DNA of 64,000 bases from Xylocopa sonorina. Its lineage: Eukaryota > Arthropoda > Insecta > Hymenoptera > Apidae. Shown here in pieces: positions 56,651-64,000 of this stretch. The notes beneath the pieces were generated by a model. It did not search any database. It saw nothing but the letters and a program-made list of their open reading frames with translations, and was not told the origin of the DNA. How positions within the stretch are numbered: position 1 is the first letter of the stretch; every line of letters starts with the position of its first letter. Where the stretch lies: the NCBI RefSeq assembly GCF_050948175.1, contig NW_027490112.1:744001-808000 (forward strand). Reading direction: 5' to 3'. Made by a program: the position numbers and the translations under genes.

Positions 56651-58920
56651 CTACGTATCGTAGCAATAGACTTCTTATGATTCTTAAAACGCGATATCGG
56701 CTCTCATTTCTATGTTTCATGGTAAGATATAATATGATTTGCGAAGTGTTATGTATTCCTCGTCTACACTTCAAATGAATGTAAATGCGACACTTTCTTG
56801 CAAGGAAATAGCGTTTGCAGATGTCTACGTATCGTAGCAATGGATTTCTGCTGCTTCTTAAAACGCGATATCGCATCTCACTTCTATGATTCATGGTAAG
56901 ATATAATATGATTTGCGAAGTGTCATGTATTCCTCGTCTACACTTCAAATTAATGTAAATGCGACACTTCCCTGCAAGGAAATAGCGTTTGCAGATGTCT
57001 ACGTATCGTAGCAATAGAGTTCTTATGATTCTTAAAACGCGATATCGCATCTCATTTCTATGTTTCATGGTAAGATATAATATGAATTGCGGAGTGTTAT
57101 GTATTCCTCGTCTACATTTCAAATGAATGTAAATGCGACACTTCCTTGCAAGGAAATAGCGTTTGCAAATGTCTACCTATCGTAGCAGTAGTGTTCTAAT
57201 GCTTCTTAGAACGCGATGTCGCATCTCATTTCTATGTTTCATGGTAAGATATAATATGATTTGCGAAGTGTTATGTATTCCTCGTCTACACTTCAAATGA
57301 ATGTAAAGGAGACACTTCCTTGCCAGGAAATAGCGTTCGCAGTTCTCTACGTATCGACGAAATAGAGTTCAAGTGCTTCTTAAAACGAGATATTGCATCT
57401 CATATCTATGTTTCATGATAAGATATAATATTCATTGCGAAGTGTTATGCATTCCTCGTCTACGATTCAAATGAATGTGAATGCGACACTTCCTCGCTAG
57501 GAAATAGCGCTTTCAAATGTCTACGTATCGTAGCAGTAGAGTTCTAATGCTTCTTAAAACGCGATATCGCATCTCATTTCTATGTTTCATGGTAAGATAT
57601 AATATGATTTGCGAAGTGTTATGTATTCCTCGTCTACACTTCAAATGAATGTAAATGCGACACTTTCTTGCAAGGAAATAGCGTTTGCAGATGTCTACGT
57701 ATCGTAGCAATAGAGTTCTTATGATACTTAAAACGCGATATCGCATCTCATTTCTATGTTTCATGGTAAGATATTATATGGTTTGTGAAGTGTCATGTAT
57801 TCCTCGTCTACACTTCAAATGAATGTAAATGCGACACTTCCTTGCTAGGAAATAGCGTCTGCAGATGTCTAGGTATCGTAGGAATAGAGTTCTAATGCTT
57901 CTTAAAACACGATATCGCATCTCATTTCTATGTTTCATGGTAAGATATAATATGATTTGCGAAGTGTTATGTATTCCTCGTCTACACTTCAAATGAATGT
58001 AAATGCGACACTTCTTTGCAAAGAAATAGCGTTTGCAGATGTCTACGTATCGTGGCAATAGAGTTCTTATGATTCTTAAAACGCGATATCGCATCTCATT
58101 TCTATGTTTCATGGTAAGATATAATATGATTTGCGGAGTGTTATGTATTCCTCGTCTACATTTCAAGTGAATGTAAATGCGTCTCTTTCTTGCAAGGAAA
58201 TAGCGTTTGCAGATGTCTACGTATCGTAGCAATGGATTTCTGCTGCTTCTTAAAAAGCGATATCGCATCTCATTTCTATGTTTCATGGTAAGGTATAATA
58301 TGATTTGCGAAGTGTTATGTATTCCTCGTCTACACTTCAAATGAATGTAAATGCGACACTTTCTTGCAAGGAAATAGCGTTTGCAGATGTCTACGTATCG
58401 TAGCAATGGATTTCTGATGCTTCTTAAAACGCGATAACGCATCTCATTTCTATGTTTCATGGTAAGATATAATATGATTTGCGAAGTGTCATGTATTCCT
58501 CGTCCAGGCTTCAAATGAATGTAAATGCGACACTTCATTGCAAGGAAATAGCGTTTGCAGATGTCTACGTATCGTAGCAATGGATTTCTGCTGCTTCTTA
58601 AAACGCGATATCGCATCTCACTTCTATGATTCATGGTAAGATATAATATGATTTGCGAAGTGTCATGTATTCCTCGTCTACACTTCAAATTAATGTAAAT
58701 GCGACACTTCCCTGCAAGGAAATAGCGTTTGCAGATGTCTACGTATCGTAGCAATAGGGTTCTTATGATTCTTAAAACGCGATATCAGAACTCATTTCTA
58801 TGTTTCATGGTAAGATATAATATGATTTTCGAAGTGTTATGTATTCCTCGTCTACACTTCAAATGAATGTAAATGCGACACTTTCTTGCAAGGAAATAGC
58901 ATTTGCAGAAGTCTACGTAT

Positions 58921-58940
58921 CGTAGCAAAAATTATGATGC
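58921..58940. other. Disrupted monomer segment at the zone IV/V boundary
   Basis: Here GTAGCAAAAATTATGATGC replaces the usual GTAGCAATGGATTTCTGATGC: a net loss of 2 bp together with several substitutions within about 12 bp. It is the only clustered lesion of this type I found and it sits where zone IV vocabulary gives way to zone V. It may be the scar of a recombination or repair event; that is inference. Confidence 0.6.
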
Positions 58941-61900
58941 TTCTTAAAACGCGATATCGCATCTCATTTCTATGATTCATGGTAAGATATAATATGATTT
59001 GCGAAGTGTCATGTATTCCTCGTCTACACTTCAAATGAATGTAAATGCGACACTTCCTTGCTAGGAAATAGCGTCTGCAGATGTCTAGGTATCGTAGCAA
59101 TAGAGTTCTAATGCTTCTTAAAACGCGATATCGCATCTCATTTCTATGTTTCATGGTAAGATATAATATTCATTGCGAAGTGTTATCCTTTCCTCGTCTA
59201 CGATTCAAATGAATGTAAATGCGACACTTCCTTGCAAGGAAATAGCGTTTGCAGATGTCTACGTATCGTAGCAATAGAGTTCTTATAATTCTTAAAACGC
59301 GATATCGCATCTCATTTCTATGTTTCATGGTAAGATATAATATGATTTGCGAAGTGTCATGTATTCCACGTCTACACTTCAAATGAACGTAAATGCGACA
59401 CTACCTTGGTAGGAAATAGCGTCTGCAGATGTATAGGTATCGTAGCAATAGAGCTCTAATGCTTCTTAAAACGCGATATCGCATCTCATTTCTATATTTC
59501 ATGGTAAGATATAATATGATTTGCAAAGTGTTATGTATTCCTCGTCTACACTTCAAATGAATGTGAATGCGTCACTTCCTCGCTAGGAAATAGCGTTTGC
59601 AAATGTCTGAGTATCGTAGCAATAGAGTTCTTATGATTCTTAAATCGCGATATTGCATCTCATTTCTGTGTTTCAAGTTAAGATATAATACGATTTGCGA
59701 AGTGTTATGTATTCCTCGTCTACACTTCAAATGAATGTAAATGCGACACTTCCTTGCAAGGAAATAGCGTTTGCAGATGTCTGAGTATCGTAGCAATAGT
59801 GTTCTTATGATTCTTAAATCGCGATATTGCATCTCATTTCTGTGTTTCATGGTAAGATATAATATGATTTGCGAAGTGTTATGTATTCCTCGTCTACACT
59901 TCAAATGAATGTGAATGCGACACTTCCCTGCTAGGAAATAGCGTCTGCAGATGTCTACGTATCCTAGCAATAGATTTCTAATGCTTCTTAAAACGCGATA
60001 TCGCATCTCATTTCTATGTTTCATGGTAAGATGTAATATGATTTGCGAAGTATCATGTATTCCTCGTCTACGATTCAAATGAATGTAAATGCGACACTTC
60101 CTTGCAAGGAAATAGCATCTGCAGATGTCTAGGTATCGTAGCAATAGAGTTCTAATACTTCTTAAAACGCGATATCGCATCTCATTTCTATGTTTCATGA
60201 TAAGATATAATATGATTTGCGAAGTGTTATGCATTCCTCGTCTATGATTCAAATGAATGTAAATGCGACACTCCCTTGCAAGGAAATAGCATTTGCAGGT
60301 GTCTACGTATCGTAGCAATAGAGTTCAAATGCTTCTTAAAACGAGATATTGCATCTCATATCTATGTTTCATGGTAAGATATAATATTCATTGCGAAGTG
60401 TTATGCATTCCTCGTCTACGATTCAAATGAATGTAAATGCGACACTTCCTTGCAAGGAAATAGCGTTTGCAGATGTCTGCGTATCGTAGCAATAGAATTC
60501 TTATGATTCTTAAATCGCGATATTGCATCTCATTTCTATGTTTCATGGTACGATTCAAATGAATGTAAATCCGACACTTCCTTGCAAGGAAATAGCGTCT
60601 GCAGATGTCTAGGTATCGTAGCAATAGTGTTCTATGCTTCTTAAAACGCGATATCGCATCTCATTTCTATATTTCATGGTAAGATATAATATGATTTGCA
60701 AAGTGTTATGTATTCCTCTTCTACACTTCAAATGAATGTGAATGCGTCACTTCCTCGCTAGGAAATAGCGTTTGCAGATGTCTACGTATCGTAGCAATAG
60801 ATTTCTAATGCTCGTTAAAACGCGATATCGCATCTCATTTCTATGTTTCATGGTAAGATATAATATGATTTGCGAAGTGTCATGTATTCCTCGTCTACAC
60901 TTCAAATGATTGTAAATGCGACACTTCCTTGCTAGGAAATAGCGTCTGCAGATGTCTAGGTATCGTAGCAATAGAGTTCTAATGCTTCTTAGAACGCGAT
61001 ATCGCATCTCATTTCTATGTTTCATGGTAAGATATAATATTCATTGCGAAGTGTTATCCTTTCCTCGTCTACGATTCAAATGAATGTAAATGCGACACTT
61101 CCTTGCAAGGAAATAGCGTTTGCAGATGTCTACGTATCGTAGCAATAGAGTTCTTATGATTCTGAAAACGCGATATCGCATCTCATTTCTATGTTTCATG
61201 GTAAGATATAATATGATTTGCGAAGTGACATGTATTCCACGTCTACACTTCAAATGAACGTAAATGCGACACTACCTTGGTAGGAAATAGCGTCTGCAGA
61301 TGTATAGGTATCGTAGCAATAGAGCTCTAATGCTTCTTAAAACGCGATATCGCATCTCATTTCTATATTTCATGGTAAGATATAATATGATTTGCAAAGT
61401 GTTATGTATTCCTCGTCTACACTTCAAATGAATGTGAATGCGTCACTTCCTCGCTAGGAAATAGCGTTTGCAGATGTCTACGTATCGTAGCAATAGAATT
61501 CTAATGCTCGTTAAAACGCGATATCGCATCTCATTTCTATGTTTCATGGTAAGATATAATATGATTTGCGAAGTGTCATGTATTCCTCGTCTACACTTCA
61601 AATGAATGTAAATGCAACACTTCCTTGCTAGGAAATAGCGTCTGCAGATGTCTAGGTATCGTAGCAATAGAGTTCTAATGCTTCTTAAAACGCGATATCG
61701 CATCTCATTTCTATGTTTCATGGTAAGATATAATATGATTTGCGAAGTGTTATGTATTCCTCGTCTACACTTCAAATGAATGTAAATGCGACACATCCTT
61801 GCTAGGAAATAGCGTCTGCAGATGTCTAGGTATCGTAGCAATGGATTTCTGATGCTTCTTAAAACGCGATATCGCATCTCATTTCTATGATTCATGGTAA

Positions 61901-63450
61901 GATATAATATGATTTGCGAAGTGTCATGTATTCCTCGTCTACACTTCAAATGAATGTGAATGCGACACTTCCCTGCTAGGAAATAGCGTCTGCAGATGTC
62001 TACGTATCCTAGCAATAGATTTCTAATGCTTCTTAAAACGCGATGTCGCATCTCATTTCTATGTTTCATGGTAAGATGTAATATGATTTGCGAAGTATCA
62101 TGTATTCCTCGTCTACGATTCAAATGAATGTAAATGCGACACTTCCTTGCAAGGAAATAGCGTCTGCAGATGTCTAGGTATCGTAGCAATAGAGTTCAAA
62201 TACTTCTTAAAACGCGATATCGCATCTCATTTCTATGTATCATGATAAGATATAATATGATTTGCGAAGTGTTATGCATTCCTCGTCTATGATTCAAATG
62301 AATGTAAATGCGACACTCCCTTGCAAGGAAATAGCATTTGCAGGTGTCTGCGTATCGTAGCAATAGAGTTCAAATGCTTCTTAAAACGAGATATTGCATC
62401 TCATATCTATGTTTCATGGTAAGATATAATATTCATTGCGAAGTGTTATGCATTCCTCGTCTACGATTCAAATGAATGTAAATGCGACACTTCCTTGCAA
62501 GGAAATAGCGTTTGCAGATGTCTGCGTATCGTAGCAATAGAATTGTTATGATTCTTAAATCGCGATATTGCATCTCATTTCTATGTTTCATGGTACGATT
62601 CAAATGAATGTAAATGCGGCACTTCCTTGCAAGGAAATAGCGTGTGCAGATGTCTAGGTATCGTAGCAATAGTGTTCTAATGCTTCTTAAAACGCGATAT
62701 CGCATCTCATTTCTATGTTTCATGGTAAGATATAATATGATTTGCGAAGTGTAATATATTCCTCGTCTACACTTCAAATGAATGTAAATGCGACACTTCC
62801 TTGCTAGGAAATAGCGTCTACAGATGTCTAGGTATCGTAGCAATAGAGTTCTAATGCTTCTTAGAACGCGATATCGCATCTCATTTCTATGTTTCATGGT
62901 AAGATATAATATTCATTGCGAAGTGTTATCCTTTCCTCGTCTACGATTCAAATGAATGTAAATGCGACACTTCCTTGCAAGGAAATAGCGTTTGCAGATG
63001 TCTGCGTATCGTAGCAATAGAATTCCTATGATTCTTAAATCGCGATATTGCATCTCATTTCTATGTTTCATGGTACGATTCAAATGAATGTAAATACGAC
63101 ACTTCCTTGCAAGGAAATAGCGTTTGCAGATGTCTACGTATCGTAGCAATAGATTTCTAATGCTCGTTAAAACGCGATATCGCATCTCATTTCTATGTTT
63201 CATGGTAAGATATAATATGATTTGCGAAGTGTCATGTATTCCTCGTCTACACTTCAAATGAATGTAAATGCGACACTTCCTTGCTAGGAAATAGCGTCTG
63301 CAGATGTCTAGGTATCGTAGCAATAGAGTTCTAATGCTTCTTAAAACGCGACATCGCATCTCATTTCTATGTTTCATGGTAAGATATAATATTCATTGCG
63401 AAGTGTTATCCTTTCCTCGTCTACGATTCAAATGAATGTAAATGCGACAC

Positions 63451-63464
63451 TTCCTTGCAAGGAA
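63451..63464. other. 14 bp palindrome, once per monomer (representative)
   Basis: TTCCTTGCAAGGAA is its own reverse complement. It recurs at monomer offset 1-14 in many monomers. Common variants break symmetry (TTGCTAGG, TTTCTTGC, TTCCCTGC), while a zone IV variant changes both arms together to TTCTTTGCAAAGAA and keeps perfect symmetry. It could form a small cruciform or bind a dimeric protein; no function is shown by the sequence. Confidence 0.8.
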
Positions 63465-63481
63465 ATAGCGTTTGCAGATGT

Positions 63482-63494
63482 CTACGTATCGTAG
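63482..63494. other. Short hairpin element CTACG-TAT-CGTAG (representative)
   Basis: Arms CTACG and CGTAG are reverse complements separated by TAT, at monomer offset 32-44, 17 bp after the 14 bp palindrome. The A2 subclass (CTAGG-TAT-CGTAG) and B type (CTACG-TAT-CGAAG) each lose one pair. The element is deleted in the 34 bp-deleted monomers. Confidence 0.7.
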
Positions 63495-63521
63495 CAATAG
63501 AGTTCTTATGATTCTTAAAAC

Positions 63522-63531
63522 GCGATATCGC
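63522..63531. other. 10 bp palindrome GCGATATCGC (representative)
   Basis: Self-complementary sequence at monomer offset 72-81 containing an EcoRV site. It is present in most A-type monomers. B-type monomers have GAGATATTGC and lose it. Variants GCGATAACGC and GCGATATCGG break one end. Confidence 0.75.
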
Positions 63532-63573
63532 ATCTCATTTCTATGTTTCATGGTAAGATATAATATGATTTGC

Positions 63574-63603
63574 GAAGTGTCATGTATTCCACGTCTACAC
63601 TTC
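63574..63603. other. Inverted repeat GAAGTGT / ACACTTC (representative)
   Basis: Seven-base arms separated by 16 bp at monomer offset 124-153. The right arm sequence ACACTTC recurs as a direct repeat at the next monomer boundary. B-type monomers carry ACGATTC instead of the right arm and lose pairing. Arms this short may be chance. Confidence 0.5.
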
Positions 63604-64000
63604 AAATGAACGTAAATGCGACACTACCTTGGTAGGAAATAGCGTCTGCAGATGTATAGGTATCGTAGCAATAGAGCTCTAATGCTTCTTAAAACGCGAT
63701 ATCGCATCTCATTTCTATATTTGATGGTAAGATATAATATGATTTGCAAAGTGTTATGTATTCCTCGTCTACACTTCAAATGAATGTGAATGCGTCACTT
63801 CCTCGCTAGGAAATAGCGTTTGCAGATGTCTACGTATCGTAGCAATAGATTTCTAATGCTCGTTAAAACGCGATATCGCATCTCATTTCTATGTTTCATG
63901 GTAAGATATAATATGATTTGCGAAGTGTCATGTATTCCTCGTCTACACTTCAAATGAATGTAAATGCGACACTTCCTTGCTAGGAAATAGCGTCTGCAGA

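Larger units (their letters stand above)
49590..58800. repeat. Variable-size higher-order repeat marked by TGGTTTGTGAAG
   Basis: The private marker TGGTTTGTGAAG starts at 49601, 51167, 52211, 53255, 54473, 56039 and 57779. The intervals are 1566, 1044, 1044, 1218, 1566 and 1740 bp: exactly 9, 6, 6, 7, 9 and 10 monomers. The sequence after each marker is almost the same for several monomers (CTAGGTATCGTAGG, CTTAAAACACG, TTTGCAAAGAA, TGCGTCTC, CTTAAAAAGCG), so units differ by gain or loss of whole monomers rather than by divergence. In the unit starting at 56039 one monomer is missing relative to 54473. The pattern is that of unequal crossing-over in a young array. Confidence 0.93.
33090..58900. 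repeat. Zone IV: recently expanded A-type block
   Basis: About 148 monomers, almost all A-type, with neither the 34 nor the 42 bp deletion. The only length changes I find are two single-base insertions that are copies of each other and one 2 bp loss at the right edge. Long near-identical duplications at 2088, 2089, 1044 and 4872 bp fill most of the zone. The monomer vocabulary is distinctive: TTTGCAAAGAA, TTCCCTGCATGG, CTTAAAAAGCG, CTAAAACACG and TATATGGTTTGTG. Equivalent TTATCCTTTCC monomers bracket it at 33061 and 59161, exactly 150 monomers (26100 bp) apart. It reads as a late amplification inside an older array. No gene is present. Confidence 0.85.
22031..63076. repeat. Monomers with a 42 bp internal deletion (9 copies)
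   Basis: In nine monomers the sequence after CATGGTA jumps directly to CGATTCAAATG, losing 42 bp including the AT-rich element and the GAAGTGT arm. GTAC marks the junction at about 22031, 24217, 25915, 28831, 30181, 32576, 60548, 62593 and 63073. The junction has 2 bp microhomology (TA). Because 42 is a multiple of three the minus-strand frame stays open (residues LNRTMKHRNEMQYRD across the junction). All neighbouring spacings fit whole monomers minus 42 bp, after allowing for the other indels. Copies are absent between 32.6 and 60.5 kb, which separates zones III and V from zone IV. Confidence 0.95.
63451..63624. repeat. Representative A-type monomer
   Basis: A clean example of the commonest monomer class. 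Diagnostic A-type bases are CGCGATATCGCATC near offset 71, CTCATTTCTATG, CATGGTAAGATATAATATGA, and CTACACTTC near offset 145. It has an EcoRV site (GATATC) and a SnaBI site (TACGTA), so genomic digestion with either should give a ladder of about 174 bp. A subclass (A2) carries the linked block TTGCTAGGAA, GCGTCTGCAG and CTAGGTATCG in its first 40 bp, which adds a PstI site; the next monomer (63625 onward) is a relative of that block. On the minus strand one frame is open through the monomer, encoding 58 residues beginning MKHRNEMRYR. Confidence 0.95.
1..64000. repeat. 174 bp tandem satellite array (whole window)
   Basis: Every part of the window is a copy of one 174 bp monomer in the same orientation. 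Landmarks in monomer order, on the plus strand, are: palindrome TTCCTTGCAAGGAA (offset 1-14), imperfect hairpin CTACGTATCGTAG (32-44), palindrome GCGATATCGC (72-81), an AT-rich GATATAATATG (107-117), and GAAGTGT paired with ACACTTC (124-153). The first palindrome starts at 1 and its last copy starts at 63973; corrected for the indels listed in other entries the distance is exactly 371 x 174. A typical monomer has 62 G+C of 174 (36%). No unique sequence, gene or mobile element interrupts it and both window edges lie inside the array, so its true length is unknown. Monomer length and higher-order organisation resemble centromeric or pericentromeric satellites; that role is inference. I do not recognise the family. 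Confidence 0.99.
58900..64000. repeat. Zone V: return of the zone III monomer family
   Basis: About 30 monomers carrying zone III variants: TTATCCTTTCC (near 59184, 61055, 62926 and 63406), 42 bp deletions (60548, 62593, 63073), GCTCGTTAAAACG, CTACCTTGGTAGG with GATGTATAGG (59401, 61272, 63625) and GATTCTGAAAACG (near 61160, matching 30794). The segment near 60.7-61.3 kb aligns with about 30.35-31.0 kb of zone III. After correction for indels the two are 175 monomers apart. A 1 bp deletion lies near 60634. The array continues past the window edge. No gene is present. Confidence 0.85.

Noticed and set aside
33070..59382. Long minus-strand open frames as genuine repetitive protein genes
   Set aside because: They track monomer type rather than any gene boundary, repeat one 58-residue block per 174 bp, are cut by satellite indels and B-type stops, and vary freely at residue-changing sites. 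A stop-free 58-codon frame arises easily by chance.
1..64000. CRISPR array
   Set aside because: Copies are contiguous with no unique spacers, the unit is 174 bp, and no cas gene is present.
1..64000. Bacterial promoters from the recurrent TATAAT in GATATAATATG
   Set aside because: The match is a fixed part of an AT-rich satellite, with no consistent upstream element and no downstream gene; the array is not bacterial in character.
1..64000. CENP-B box
   Set aside because: The required TTCG....A..CGGG pattern is absent from the monomer on both strands; CGAA occurs in GCGAAG but without the CCCG partner. A centromeric role does not need it, so this neither supports nor excludes one.
1..64000. 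Telomeric repeats or subtelomere
   Set aside because: No run of TTAGG, TTAGGG or similar short repeats is present.
1..64000. Transposon or retroelement insertions within the array
   Set aside because: Register is preserved across the window, and no terminal repeats, target-site duplications or transposase/reverse-transcriptase-like frames were seen.

Overview
The whole 64 kb is one uninterrupted tandem satellite array with a 174 bp monomer. I find no gene, RNA gene, transposon, CRISPR array or unique sequence anywhere in it. The array is eukaryotic in character (long homogeneous satellite, monomer close to one nucleosome plus linker, higher-order repeats). I do not recognise the monomer and cannot name the organism. 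A typical monomer is about 36% G+C. It holds nine CpG where about 5.5 are expected from its own base counts, which argues against a genome with heavy germline CpG methylation and is compatible with many insects or other invertebrates. That last step is inference.

Register: the element TTCCTTGCAAGGAA at position 1 recurs every 174 bp and is last seen at 63973. After correcting for six 34 bp deletions, nine 42 bp deletions, three 1 bp insertions, one 1 bp deletion and one 2 bp deletion, the distance is exactly 371 periods. Nothing else is inserted, unless balanced by an equal loss.

Layout, with approximate boundaries. Zone I (1-7190): divergent, irregular mixture of two monomer types, A and B, about half each, with no large indels. 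Zone II (7190-21375): carries monomers with a 34 bp deletion. It contains a 16-monomer higher-order repeat of 2750 bp (7.19-13.5 kb), and a further duplication is offset by 3446 bp. Zone III (21376-33090): carries monomers with a 42 bp deletion and has duplications of 870 and 1350 bp. Zone IV (33090-58900): about 148 mostly A-type monomers, with neither deletion class, in the youngest-looking repeats (2088, 2089, 1044 and 4872 bp offsets). Zone V (58900-64000): returns to the zone III family, including its 42 bp deletion and other private variants. Zone IV therefore looks like a later expansion inside an older array whose two flanks are zones III and V.

The minus strand has long open frames (up to 991 codons). 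They exist because 174 is a multiple of three and one frame of the consensus has no stop; each 58-codon block is one monomer. I do not call them genes. Each monomer also carries short dyad-symmetric elements, the only candidate functional sites I can see. A centromeric or pericentromeric role is plausible from the architecture but not shown by the sequence.
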